DNA of 64,000 bases from Bacteroidota bacterium (GTDB lineage: Bacteria; Bacteroidota; Bacteroidia; Chitinophagales; Chitinophagaceae): contig JAIUNV010000001.1 in the NCBI GenBank assembly GCA_020161435.1, positions 124,001-188,000 of the forward strand. The letters run 5' to 3'. The notes under the pieces were generated by a model. That model had not been told where the DNA came from and searched no databases. It was given only the letters and a program-made list of their open reading frames with translations. Position numbers and translations under genes: made by a program. Of the stretch, positions 1-7,957 are shown in pieces; the first letter of the stretch is position 1, and every line of letters starts with the position of its first letter.

Positions 1-725
1 ACATAGATGCTAGTCAAACTACTATTAATGAAGCTCAACTGAAAGCAAATGCTTTTCTTTCAAAGAGTAAAGATTTGAAAAGTTTTGAAGCCACTCTTTC
101 TGCTGATAAGCTGACGAAGAAAATAGCCCAGGATATTAAGGCTGCTGACTATCAGGTGGGTATGCTAGGAGTAAACCGCGAATTGGTGCGTGAAATTTAT
201 AAGGCTGATGTAGGTGATGTTTTGCCTGAGCCTTTTGAACTGAACAATCAGTTTTTGGCCATCGCCATTACTGGTGAAGAGCCAAAAGGATTGCCCTCTG
301 TAGGAAAGCTTCGTCCTATGATTGAATCTATTGTACGCAATGAATTGAAAGGTAAAATGCTGGCTGCCAAACTTGCTGGTGTAACTACTTTGGAAGCTGC
401 TGCACAAAAGCTTAACGTTCCTGTTCTTCGGGCTGATAGTGTTTCATTTGTAAGCCCATTGCTGGGTGGCAGTGGTTATGATTTGAAAGCTGGTGGTTTT
501 GGTTTTAACAAGAACAACATTGGTAAAATAAGTGCACCAATTATGGGTGGTTCTGGTGTATTTGTGGTGAAACCAGAAGCACAATTTGCTCAACCCGTTA
601 CTACTTCTGTGGATGAAATGATGCAGACACTGATGAGTCAGCAAAAAGGTGCCCTTTTATATGGAAGTATGGAAGCACTGCGCAAAACCGCAAGTGTGAC
701 CGATAACCGTACTAAGTTTTTATAG
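1..725 (+). CDS. Peptidylprolyl isomerase (PpiD/SurA-like), C-terminal part
   Basis: The reading frame is open from base 3, so this is the last 240 residues of a longer gene cut by the window edge. It resembles the C-terminal half of the membrane-anchored periplasmic foldases of Bacteroidota (SurA_N/rotamase type), which help outer-membrane proteins fold. The part seen contains a parvulin-like edge (GDVLPEPFELNNQFLAIAIT) followed by a helical segment (KLRPMIESIVRNELKGKMLA) and a final domain ending DNRTKFL. The catalytic isomerase domain lies mostly upstream and cannot be checked. A strong terminator follows the stop codon. The family assignment is an inference from the general pattern; another SurA-type chaperone is possible. 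Confidence 0.7.
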   Translation, partial: IDASQTTINEAQLKANAFLSKSKDLKSFEATLSADKLTKKIAQDIKAADYQVGMLGVNRELVREIYKADVGDVLPEPFELNNQFLAIAITGEEPKGLPSVGKLRPMIESIVRNELKGKMLAAKLAGVTTLEAAAQKLNVPVLRADSVSFVSPLLGGSGYDLKAGGFGFNKNNIGKISAPIMGGSGVFVVKPEAQFAQPVTTSVDEMMQTLMSQQKGALLYGSMEALRKTASVTDNRTKFL

Positions 726-743
726 TATTCTTACTAAATAGGT

Positions 744-773
744 AAAAACCTCGCCCAATGTGGCGAGGTTTTT
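744..773 (+). terminator. Rho-independent terminator after the foldase gene
   Basis: A perfect 12-bp stem (AAAAACCTCGCC pairing with GGCGAGGTTTTT) with a 6-base loop, ending in T-rich sequence. Confidence 0.88.
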
Positions 774-783
774 GTTTTATGAG

Positions 784-813
784 TTTGTACACTGTGTAGG
801 ATTGATAATTTTG
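784..813 (+). promoter_or_regulatory. Bacteroidota-type promoter for the DUF2480 gene
   Basis: TTTG at 784-787, an 18-base spacer, and TAATTTTG at 806-813. This matches the -33 TTTG / -7 TAnnTTTG pattern. The start codon is 17 bases downstream. Confidence 0.6.
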
Positions 814-830
814 TATTTCAAGTATGAGCA

Positions 831-1343
831 ATGGATGAGGTGATTATAAATCGTGTGGCTGAAAGTGCATTGACCAGTTTAGATCTGGCAGCGTATTATC
901 CTGCAGAGCAAGAAACTGCTGTCTTTGATTTGAAGCCTTTTTTGTTCATGGAATTAATACTTCGTGAAAAGGACTTCCGTGCAAGTTTGAAGGAACACGA
1001 TTGGTCTGTTTATCTTAACAAATATGTTGCTGTTACTTGTACAGCAGATGCAATTATTCCAGTGTGGGCTTATATGTTGGCTGCCAGTTACCTAAGTGAA
1101 GTTGCTAAAGGCGTGTATCTCTCAGCAGGAAAAGATTTACCCAACACTGTTTTATTAGATCGTATTAGTCATATTGATGTTTCCATATTTGCTGATAAAA
1201 GGGTAGTTGTAAAAGGTTGTGGCGAATTGCCCATCAGTGAGGCTGCTTATCTTGCTATTACAGCAAAGCTTCGTCCGGTTGTTAAAAGCATTATGTACGG
1301 CGAGCCTTGCAGCACTGTGCCTATTTACAAAAACAAAGGTTAG
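831..1343 (+). CDS. DUF2480 family protein
   Basis: A 170-residue soluble protein without signal peptide or membrane segment. The sequence pattern (N-terminal VAESALTSLDL, the middle segment with DWSVYLNKYVAVTCTADAI and the C-terminal KPVVKSIMYGEPCSTVPIYK-like end, here RPVVKSIMYGEPCSTVPIYK) is typical of DUF2480, a small family found almost only in Bacteroidota; its function is unknown. The conserved Cys near the C-terminus and a second Cys in VTCTADA could bind metal, but that is inference. Its stop codon overlaps the stop of the convergent corA gene by four bases, so no terminator fits between them. It has its own promoter upstream. Confidence 0.8.
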   Translation: MDEVIINRVAESALTSLDLAAYYPAEQETAVFDLKPFLFMELILREKDFRASLKEHDWSVYLNKYVAVTCTADAIIPVWAYMLAASYLSEVAKGVYLSAGKDLPNTVLLDRISHIDVSIFADKRVVVKGCGELPISEAAYLAITAKLRPVVKSIMYGEPCSTVPIYKNKG

Positions 1344-2488
1344 TCTTCCACTTTTATTTTGCCTGGTCTGCTTTCATTTTGAAACCAACCTCTTCTGTAA
1401 AACCACAGTATCATTACTATTGGAATAATGATCATCACTGCTATCGTTCCATAAAATCCATAACTATGGTGTGCATACGGAATGATGTCAAAGTTCATTC
1501 CGAATACTCCGCCAATTACAGTTGCTGGTGCCATTATTGATGTAATGATGGCAAGGGTTTTCATCACTTCATTCATACGCAGGTTAATGTTATTTACATA
1601 CATATCCTGTAATCCTATAATCAAATCCCGATAATTATCAATCAAATCGTTGGCTTGTACCACATGGTCGTATACATCCTTAAAATATTTGGACGTACGT
1701 TCTTGTATCAGGTCAGATTCTGTTCTTATTAATGATGCTGCTACATCTTTTGTTGGTGCAATGTTCCTTTTTAGCAATATGATATCTTTCCTGAGTTGTG
1801 ATATTTTTTCGAAGGTATGCTTGCTGGTACGTTGCATAATCTGTTCTTCTATTTGTTCAATCTGATTGCCAAGTTGTTCTATCACCGCTAAGTAGCTATC
1901 TGTTATCAAATCAATCAATGCATAAAAAAGATAATCAGCTCCTTTCTCTCTTTCCCTGCTGGTACTTATTTTCAATCTTTTTCTGATAGGGTCAAACACA
2001 TCCTTTTCTGCATCTTCCTGAAAGGACAGAATAAAGTTTTCGCCCATTACAATACTGATTTGTTCTTCTATTATTTCGTTCGTTTTTGTATTGATGAACA
2101 ACATATTGAGCAAGCAGTACACTACACCTTCAATTTCATCCACCTTTGGTCTTTGTCCATGGCTCATTACATCTTCTTGTATTAACCAGTGTATATTGTA
2201 ATGAGAACAAATTTTTTCCATTTGTTCATTATCCATTCCATCCATATTTATCCAGGTGATGGTAGGAGTATGCTTAAATGAAAAACATTCGGTTATGTCC
2301 TGAGGTTGGTGATAATTAATGGTTGAAGGATTATAATCAAATACACTGATGTGCCTTTCTTTTGGTTGAGTGCTCTTTACGGTAGCAACATGTGGTTTTA
2401 CAACCGCTCTTGTTTTTTGCCGTGCAATATTTCTGAGGAATGTACGGTATGTTATTTTGGGCAAGTTTTTCCTGAATGCTGTTGCCAT
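1340..2488 (-). CDS. corA: CorA-type magnesium/cobalt transporter
   Basis: A 382-residue inner-membrane divalent cation channel. The N-terminal two thirds form the cytoplasmic domain, with the long coiled-coil stretch (EQLGNQIEQIEEQIMQRTSK) that leads to the pore helix. Near the C-terminus is the family signature GMNF in GVFGMNFDIIPYAH, which forms the selectivity filter after the first membrane helix, followed by the second helix (GTIAVMIIIPIVMILWFYRRG) and a basic tail. Length and order fit complete CorA proteins of Bacteroidota, which carry an N-terminal extension. It stands alone, convergent with the DUF2480 gene. Confidence 0.93.
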   Translation of the reverse strand: MATAFRKNLPKITYRTFLRNIARQKTRAVVKPHVATVKSTQPKERHISVFDYNPSTINYHQPQDITECFSFKHTPTITWINMDGMDNEQMEKICSHYNIHWLIQEDVMSHGQRPKVDEIEGVVYCLLNMLFINTKTNEIIEEQISIVMGENFILSFQEDAEKDVFDPIRKRLKISTSREREKGADYLFYALIDLITDSYLAVIEQLGNQIEQIEEQIMQRTSKHTFEKISQLRKDIILLKRNIAPTKDVAASLIRTESDLIQERTSKYFKDVYDHVVQANDLIDNYRDLIIGLQDMYVNNINLRMNEVMKTLAIITSIMAPATVIGGVFGMNFDIIPYAHHSYGFYGTIAVMIIIPIVMILWFYRRGWFQNESRPGKIKVED

Positions 2489-2546
2489 GTTGCTGTTATA
2501 TTTACTGTATTAATGAAGATATGACTGCTTTGTCCTATTGCGTTAC

Positions 2547-3791
2547 ATGAAGTTGTTGAGACACATACCTTTTTTACGCATGGTGTTGTTGCATAGCCTC
2601 ACTGCTTTCGGTGGGCCACAAGGGCATTATGGAATGATGGTTCGGCGTTTTGTACAAAAGCGACATGATGTAACAGAGCAGGAATTGATGGAGTTTACTG
2701 CTTTTGTTCAATTACTTCCAGGTGCGAGTAGTACTCAAACACTCACGTTAATCGGTTACAAACGTGGTGGTTTGGTACTTGGTTTGTTAACTCTTTTTAT
2801 TTGGGTATTGCCGGCCGGCATCCTCATGAGCCTGCTTAGTTTTTTGTTACACTATTTTGATCAGCAATCTAAGGAGGCTGATATTTTCAAGTTCATACAG
2901 CCCATGGCTGTTGGTTTTTTAGCATTTGCCGCCTTACGTATGGGCCGAATTGCTATTCACAATTTGATTACAGTTGTTATTGCCGTGGTTAGTGCAGCAA
3001 TAACTTTTTTATGGTTCAAAACCCCTTGGGTATTTCCTGTTCTTCTTGTTGCCGGCGGAGTGGTTACTAATTTTAGTAAGAAACGTATACCGCAGGTTGA
3101 AGTAAACAAACGAAAGATTGCTTGGGGTAATATTTGGCTCTTCGTCGTGTTTTTTGTTTTATTAGGTTTTATGTCTGAATGGGCCCGAAAGCAACAGGTG
3201 CGTATTGGTCACCAGGAACCACAATATCGTGTTTGGAACCTTAGTGAAAACTTTTATCGTTTTGGTAGTTTGGTATTTGGTGGTGGCGATGTACTTGTTC
3301 CACTTATGTATGAGCAGTTTGTCGTTCGGCCCAAAGGGGAGAACAAGTATATGACCAGTGAAGAGTTTCTTACTGGTAGTGGAATGGTGAGGGCCATACC
3401 CGGACCAGTTTTTTCTGTGGCTGCATTTCATGGTGGTATGGCCATGCGTAAATGGGGCGCTGGGTGGCAGGTTGTAGGATGTGTGGCAGGATTGGTTTTT
3501 ATTTTTCTGCCCAGCGTTTTATTGGTTTTATTTTTTTACCCTATTTGGAACTACTTAAAAAAGTATGCAGTTGTGTATAGAAGTTTAGAGGGTATTAATG
3601 CAGTAGTGGTGGGTATTATGGCTGCATCCTCATTTTATGTAATGAAGGATATTTCAATTGGTTCCTTTCAAACCATTGCTATAACCAACTTGGTAGTTAT
3701 GGTAGGCACTTTTTTGTTACTCAGTTTTACCAAATTGCCCAGTCCAATTATCGTAATGGTATGTTTGGCATTGGGTTTCTTGCTACACTAA
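2547..3791 (+). CDS. chrA: Chromate transporter, two-domain ChrA
   Basis: A 414-residue polytopic membrane protein of the CHR superfamily, which exports chromate by proton-coupled transport. It has both homologous halves in one chain: the N-terminal signature [16 protein letters not shown] and the C-terminal [16 protein letters not shown], each followed by hydrophobic helices and the PGP motif ([12 protein letters not shown]). Full-length bidomain ChrA is usually about 400 residues, so the gene is complete. An ATG at 2547 is preferred over an in-frame TTG three codons earlier because it starts directly at [11 protein letters not shown]. No chromate reductase or regulator lies nearby, so the real substrate is not certain. 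Confidence 0.87.
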   Translation: MKLLRHIPFLRMVLLHSLTAFGGPQGHYGMMVRRFVQKRHDVTEQELMEFTAFVQLLPGASSTQTLTLIGYKRGGLVLGLLTLFIWVLPAGILMSLLSFLLHYFDQQSKEADIFKFIQPMAVGFLAFAALRMGRIAIHNLITVVIAVVSAAITFLWFKTPWVFPVLLVAGGVVTNFSKKRIPQVEVNKRKIAWGNIWLFVVFFVLLGFMSEWARKQQVRIGHQEPQYRVWNLSENFYRFGSLVFGGGDVLVPLMYEQFVVRPKGENKYMTSEEFLTGSGMVRAIPGPVFSVAAFHGGMAMRKWGAGWQVVGCVAGLVFIFLPSVLLVLFFYPIWNYLKKYAVVYRSLEGINAVVVGIMAASSFYVMKDISIGSFQTIAITNLVVMVGTFLLLSFTKLPSPIIVMVCLALGFLLH

Positions 3792-3820
3792 ATACATTAT
3801 TATAAATATTAATGTATTTA

Positions 3821-4390
3821 TCATTTGTAATAGTTATTATCCATTATTTCTGTAGCTACTGCATCGGGCACCATGTAGCGGATGGAGATACCTTGCTGTA
3901 TAAACTGGCGTATCTGGGTTGAAGAGATATCTAATAGCGGAGCTTTTATGGTATGAATATTGGCACCTACTTCATTCAAAATGGGGAAGCCCGGTCTCTC
4001 ATAAATATAAATTGAATGTGCCGCTATGAGTTGCTGGTAGTTTTTCCAGTGGGGGAGGTTTTGTAAACTATCACTGCCCATGATGATGGCAAATTCGTGT
4101 TGCGGATATTTCTCTTTGAGATATGTAAGTGTATCTATTGTGTATGAAGGTTTGGGCAGGTGAAATTCAATATCTGATGCTTTCAGATGTACATCATCCT
4201 GTATTGCCAGCTTCACTAAGTGTAGACGGTGATATTCATTCAATAATGTACCTGAAGGTTTCAAAGGATTTTGAGGAGAAACCACCAGCCATACCTGCTG
4301 CAGGTCAGTAGTGTGCCGTGCAATATTGGCAACTATTAAGTGGCCATTATGAATGGGATTGAAGGAACCAAAGTATAAGCCTATTTTCAT
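3821..4390 (-). CDS. nadD: Nicotinate-nucleotide adenylyltransferase
   Basis: A 189-residue cytoplasmic enzyme that joins nicotinate mononucleotide to ATP to make deamido-NAD, a step of NAD synthesis. The nucleotidyltransferase signature GSFNPIHNGH lies at residues 8-17 and the second motif ISSTQIR near residue 160; a strand with IMGSDSLQNLPHWKN matches the NadD substrate region. The start at 4390 (ATG, MKIGLYFGSFNP) is chosen over an upstream TTG because it places the first strand at the N-terminus as in other NadD proteins. It is probably cotranscribed with feoA, which starts just upstream on the same strand. Confidence 0.95.
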   Translation of the reverse strand: MKIGLYFGSFNPIHNGHLIVANIARHTTDLQQVWLVVSPQNPLKPSGTLLNEYHRLHLVKLAIQDDVHLKASDIEFHLPKPSYTIDTLTYLKEKYPQHEFAIIMGSDSLQNLPHWKNYQQLIAAHSIYIYERPGFPILNEVGANIHTIKAPLLDISSTQIRQFIQQGISIRYMVPDAVATEIMDNNYYK

Positions 4391-4397
4391 ACAGACA

Positions 4398-4643
4398 TTA
4401 GTTGGCAACAAAAGGTTCTACCAAAATATGTTCAGCTTCACTCAGGCGCAGGCTCAGGTGATAGCCGGCTATCATGATGGAGATGGGATCACCCAGTGGT
4501 GCTCTCATTTCTACCAATAAAGATTCACCTGGAACACAACCCATTTCCATCAGTTTCAAAAAGATATCGTTTGAGCTGAAAGAGTGCACAGTAGCTTTTT
4601 CGCCGGGTTCCAGTTCGGAGAGTTTCTTAAGTATTGAGTTCAT
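4398..4643 (-). CDS. FeoA family protein
   Basis: An 81-residue protein with the SH3-like FeoA domain: LSELEPGEKATVHSF, the conserved LMEMGCVPGESL turn and APLGDPISIMIAGYHLSLR, ending with the hydrophobic strand HILVEPF. FeoA domains assist the FeoB ferrous iron transporter or occur in metal-dependent regulators. No feoB is present in the window, so this is either a stand-alone FeoA whose partner lies elsewhere or a domain with another task. It is followed 7 bases later by nadD on the same strand and is divergent from ybeY, whose promoter-like element touches its start codon. Confidence 0.85.
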   Translation of the reverse strand: MNSILKKLSELEPGEKATVHSFSSNDIFLKLMEMGCVPGESLLVEMRAPLGDPISIMIAGYHLSLRLSEAEHILVEPFVAN

Positions 4644-4650
4644 TACTTTG
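4643..4650 (+). promoter_or_regulatory. Candidate -7 box for ybeY
   Basis: TTACTTTG, one mismatch from TAnnTTTG, 43 bases before the ATG of ybeY and abutting the divergent feoA start codon. The same octamer occurs upstream of polA and of the beta-lactamase-like gene. Confidence 0.4.
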
Positions 4651-4693
4651 CAAAAGTATTTCTTTCTATAACCCCCTGTTTTCCAAAAGCGAA

Positions 4694-5128
4694 ATGGCTG
4701 TCATTTTTTCTTATGCCGATGTACGGCTCAACTATAACCAGAAGCAACGACTGAGACGATTCATTGCTCATATGGCCACTCAGGAAGGGTATATGGTTGA
4801 ATCGCTGAATTATGTGTTTTGTTCTGATGCTTACCTACTTGATATCAACCAACGTTTTCTCAATCACGATGATTATACCGATATTATCACTTTTGACCTT
4901 CGGGAAAACAAGAAGGATTTATCAGTAGTGGGAGAGATCTATATTTCTGTGGATAGAGTGAAAGAGAATGCTGTTCTTCATATGGTTTCTTTTGAAAGTG
5001 AATTAGTAAGGGTAACCTGTCATGGTTTACTTCATTTGTGTGGTTACCGCGATAAAAAGAAAGACGATGTGATTGCCATGCGGGCTGCTGAAGAACGATG
5101 TCTTTCCGCATTCCCGGGTTTTCAATAG
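4694..5128 (+). CDS. ybeY: Endoribonuclease YbeY (rRNA maturation)
   Basis: A 144-residue metal-dependent RNase involved in 16S rRNA 3'-end maturation and ribosome quality control. The zinc-binding signature appears as HGLLHLCGYRDKKKDD, in which the first two histidines are kept and the third ligand of the usual HGxLHLxGYDH motif is replaced by RDK, a form common in Bacteroidota. The preceding strand DIITFDLRE and the GEIYISVDRV segment also match the family. The ATG at 4694 (MAVIFSYADVRL) is preferred over an earlier TTG that would overlap feoA. Next to it lie two parS-like sites and mnmG on the same strand. Confidence 0.92.
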   Translation: MAVIFSYADVRLNYNQKQRLRRFIAHMATQEGYMVESLNYVFCSDAYLLDINQRFLNHDDYTDIITFDLRENKKDLSVVGEIYISVDRVKENAVLHMVSFESELVRVTCHGLLHLCGYRDKKKDDVIAMRAAEERCLSAFPGFQ

Positions 5129-5149
5129 TTTGTTCCACGTGGAACAAAC
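5128..5149. promoter_or_regulatory. parS-like centromere site 1
   Basis: The 16-mer TGTTCCACGTGGAACA at 5131-5146 is a perfect palindrome that fits the conserved ParB-binding parS consensus (TGTTnCACGTGnAACA). Here the symmetry extends by three more bases on each side, giving a 22-bp perfect palindrome. ParB bound at such sites organises the replication origin region. Confidence 0.8.
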
Positions 5150-5179
5150 GGTTTTACTCACGGCAAAATAATATTGGCT

Positions 5180-5195
5180 TGTTCCACGTGGAACA
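5180..5195. promoter_or_regulatory. parS-like centromere site 2
   Basis: A second identical TGTTCCACGTGGAACA palindrome, 49 bp centre to centre from the first and 34 bp upstream of the mnmG -7 box. Two identical copies this close are very unlikely by chance. Confidence 0.8.
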
Positions 5196-5229
5196 TCAGG
5201 ATTCGACAATACTATTGGGTTCCACAGGC

Positions 5230-5237
5230 TAATTTTG
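5230..5237 (+). promoter_or_regulatory. -7 box of mnmG, almost touching the start codon
   Basis: TAATTTTG is a perfect TAnnTTTG match and only four bases separate it from the ATG at 5242. The predicted transcription start falls on or beside the start codon, so the mRNA may be leaderless. No clear -33 TTTG was found. Confidence 0.5.
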
Positions 5238-5241
5238 CCGC

Positions 5242-7110
5242 ATGTTTCCAGAATACGATGTGATTGTTGTAGGCGCCGGTCATGCCGGTTGCGAGGCGGC
5301 CGCGGCGGCTGCCAATATGGGCAGCAAAGTGCTGCTCATTACCATGAACATGCAAACCATTGCCCAAATGAGCTGCAACCCGGCCATGGGCGGCATTGCC
5401 AAAGGGCAAATTGTTCGGGAAATAGATGCGTTGGGTGGTTATAGCGGTATCGTTACGGATAAAAGCATGATCCAGTTCAGGATGCTGAACAGGAGTAAGG
5501 GCCCTGCTATGTGGAGCCCCCGTACCCAAAACGACCGCATGCTGTTTGCTACTACCTGGCGTCAAATGCTGGAAGAAACCCCCAATGTGGACTTTTATCA
5601 GGATATGGTGAAGGGTTTGCTGGTAAAAGATGGCCGCTGCCACGGTGTAATTACCGGTCTGGGTCATCATATTGAAGCGAAATCTGTGGTAGTTACCAGT
5701 GGTACTTTCTTGAATGGTGTTATTCATATTGGCGAAAAACAACTGGGCGGCGGCCGCATTTCAGAGAAAGCCGCTACAGGTATTACCGAACAGTTGGTGG
5801 AATTGGGCTTTGAAGCCGACCGTTTGAAGACAGGAACACCACCCCGAATAGACGGCAGAAGCCTTGATTATAGCAAAATGGAGCGTCAGGGTGGTGATGA
5901 AACCATCACTGGATTCTCCTATCTGAACGTCCCAAAGATTAGTCCGGAGCAACAAATACCCTGTTGGATTACCTATACCAACGAAACCGTACATGAGATT
6001 CTGAAGACAGGCTTCGATAAAAGCCCCATGTATCAGGGCAGAATTCAGGGCGTTGGCCCACGCTATTGCCCGAGCATCGAGGATAAAATCAGTCGTTTTG
6101 CTGAAAGAGACCGCCACCAGCTCTTTGTAGAACCCGAAGGCTGGAATACCGTAGAGATTTATGTGAATGGTTTCAGCAGCTCTTTGCCCGAAGAAACGCA
6201 GATGAAAGCCCTCCGCATGGTGCCGGGTTTCGAAAATTGTCGCATGTTCAGACCTGGTTATGCCATCGAATACGACTATTTTCCACCTACACAGCTACGC
6301 TACACCCTAGAAACCAAGCTGATTCAGAACCTGTTTTTCGCTGGTCAAATCAACGGTACAACCGGATACGAAGAGGCGGCATGCCAGGGATTAATCGCAG
6401 GTATGAACGCACACCTCAAGGCAAAAGGGCAGGAGCCCTTCCAGCTGAAGCGTAGCGATGCATATATAGGCGTCCTCATCGATGATCTTATCAATAAAGG
6501 AACCGATGAGCCCTACCGGATGTTTACCAGCCGGGCAGAGTTTAGAACCCTCCTCCGGCAAGACAATGCCGATCTCCGCCTCACCGAAATGAGCCACAAG
6601 GTGGGTCTTGCTACCGACGAGCGGTACGAACTCATGCAGCAAAAGCAACAAGAAACTTCCGAGATCAAGCAATTGATGAATAGTTTTGGCGTAGAACCAG
6701 CAGAAATTAATCCCTATTTCGAACGTATTGGCTCATCACTAATTCCCGAAAAATACAAAGCGGCAAAGCTTTTACTGCGGCCAAATGTAGAAATAGACGA
6801 CCTGCTGAAAGCTGTCCCACGCCTTGCCGAAGCATTACGGTCGTTTAACTCAGAAGCATTGGAGCAAGCATCCATTCAGCTGAAATACGAAACGTATATC
6901 GAAAAGGAAAAGGAACTGGTAACCCGCATGGCGCAGTTAGAAGATTTACAGATTCCGGAAACCTTCGACTACAACAAAGTACATGCATTGAGCAACGAAG
7001 CCCGGCAGAAATTCAACAAAATTAAGCCGGCCACGCTGGGTCAGGCGAGCCGTATTAGTGGTGTCAACCCCAGCGATGTTCAAATTTTGATGGTATATAT
7101 GGGTCGATAG
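5242..7110 (+). CDS. mnmG: tRNA uridine-5-carboxymethylaminomethyl modification enzyme MnmG (GidA)
   Basis: A 622-residue FAD enzyme that, with MnmE, makes cmnm5U at the wobble position of several tRNAs. The N-terminal FAD-binding motif is VVGAGHAGCEAAAAAANMG; next comes the MnmG signature with NPAMGGIAKGQIVREIDALGG, the second dinucleotide region (GQINGTTGYEEAACQGLIAG) and the helical C-terminal domain with ARQKFNKIKPATLGQASRISG. The length equals that of typical MnmG, so it is complete. It is visibly richer in G+C than the genes before it. In many bacteria gidA sits close to the replication origin with par genes, which fits the parS sites directly upstream. Confidence 0.97.
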   Translation: MFPEYDVIVVGAGHAGCEAAAAAANMGSKVLLITMNMQTIAQMSCNPAMGGIAKGQIVREIDALGGYSGIVTDKSMIQFRMLNRSKGPAMWSPRTQNDRMLFATTWRQMLEETPNVDFYQDMVKGLLVKDGRCHGVITGLGHHIEAKSVVVTSGTFLNGVIHIGEKQLGGGRISEKAATGITEQLVELGFEADRLKTGTPPRIDGRSLDYSKMERQGGDETITGFSYLNVPKISPEQQIPCWITYTNETVHEILKTGFDKSPMYQGRIQGVGPRYCPSIEDKISRFAERDRHQLFVEPEGWNTVEIYVNGFSSSLPEETQMKALRMVPGFENCRMFRPGYAIEYDYFPPTQLRYTLETKLIQNLFFAGQINGTTGYEEAACQGLIAGMNAHLKAKGQEPFQLKRSDAYIGVLIDDLINKGTDEPYRMFTSRAEFRTLLRQDNADLRLTEMSHKVGLATDERYELMQQKQQETSEIKQLMNSFGVEPAEINPYFERIGSSLIPEKYKAAKLLLRPNVEIDDLLKAVPRLAEALRSFNSEALEQASIQLKYETYIEKEKELVTRMAQLEDLQIPETFDYNKVHALSNEARQKFNKIKPATLGQASRISGVNPSDVQILMVYMGR

Positions 7111-7132
7111 TGGAAATGCTCAAATTTTATTC

Positions 7133-7169
7133 ATCGGGAAGACAACAAAAAAGTTTTCCCGATTTTTTT
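7133..7169 (+). terminator. Terminator after mnmG
   Basis: Stem ATCGGGAA / TTCCCGAT with a 15-base loop followed by a run of seven T residues. Confidence 0.85.
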
Positions 7170-7426
7170 GGCCAATACCGCTGAAATGAGCCAAAAACTC
7201 CCCAAAAACGTCATTCCGGTGCTGTCACGAATGTTATTTCGTAATCAATTGAAATACAACGTCTTACAATAAAAATAGACCGATTTCAGACGCTTCAGAA
7301 TACAATAACCCCTACAACACCCCGAAAGGGCTTTAAATATTCAATTCTCAGGCGGTTCATTTTTGAGGATTGGCTCTCTGTTTTTCGGCAGCATTTTGCA
7401 CCTATCTTTTAGCAAATTATCTGCCA
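7170..7426. other. Intergenic region with no recognised gene
   Basis: About 260 bases between the mnmG terminator and the ridA-like start. No RNA gene, repeat or open frame of note was seen. A possible -7 element TATCTTTT lies at 7403-7410, 16 bases before the next ATG. Confidence 0.5.
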
Positions 7427-7948
7427 ATGAGAATGTCGTTTATTTTACTCGTATTGCTTTTCAGCAGTTTTAGGGTAAGTGCACAACAAACCCCGGAAGA
7501 AAAAATTGCTGCACTTGGTTTTTCACTACCGCCAACTACGGCTCCCATTGCCAATTATGTAAAATGGGTGAAAGTGGGAAACGTATTGTACACTTCGGGA
7601 CATGGGCCAACCAATGCACAAGGCGAAACCATAAAAGGAAAACTCGGTGCAACGTTAACCATCGAACAAGGATATGATGCCGCAAGAGTAACCGGATTGC
7701 AATTACTGGCCACTTTGAAATCGGCAATTGGCGATTTGAGTAAAGTGAAACGGATTATAAAAGTGATGGGTATGGTGAATTGTACCGATTCTTTCGGCGA
7801 TCAACCGAAAGTGATGAATGGTTTCAGTGATTTGATGGTAGCAGTGTTGGGCGAAAAGGGAAAACATGCCCGGAGTGCAGTTGGAACCAATGCATTGCCC
7901 AATGGCATGGCCATTGAAATTGAAATGATTGTTGAACTGGAGAACTAA
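7427..7948 (+). CDS. Exported RidA (YjgF/UK114) family protein
   Basis: A 173-residue protein with an N-terminal signal peptide (MRMSFILLVLLFSSFRVSAQ, cleavage after SAQ-like site) and a RidA domain. RidA enzymes hydrolyse reactive enamines/imines. The domain shows NYVKWVKVGNVLYTSGHGP, the arginine-containing ARSAVGTNALPNGMAIEIEMI that carries the catalytic Arg in active members, and the final strand. RidA is normally cytoplasmic, so an exported form is unusual, though such forms are known in Bacteroidota. The ATG at 7427 gives the proper signal peptide; 7433 is also possible. It is 9 bases upstream of an exported amidohydrolase, so the two are probably an operon acting on the same kind of substrate. 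Confidence 0.85.
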   Translation: MRMSFILLVLLFSSFRVSAQQTPEEKIAALGFSLPPTTAPIANYVKWVKVGNVLYTSGHGPTNAQGETIKGKLGATLTIEQGYDAARVTGLQLLATLKSAIGDLSKVKRIIKVMGMVNCTDSFGDQPKVMNGFSDLMVAVLGEKGKHARSAVGTNALPNGMAIEIEMIVELEN

Positions 7949-7957
7949 AAAAGCTAT

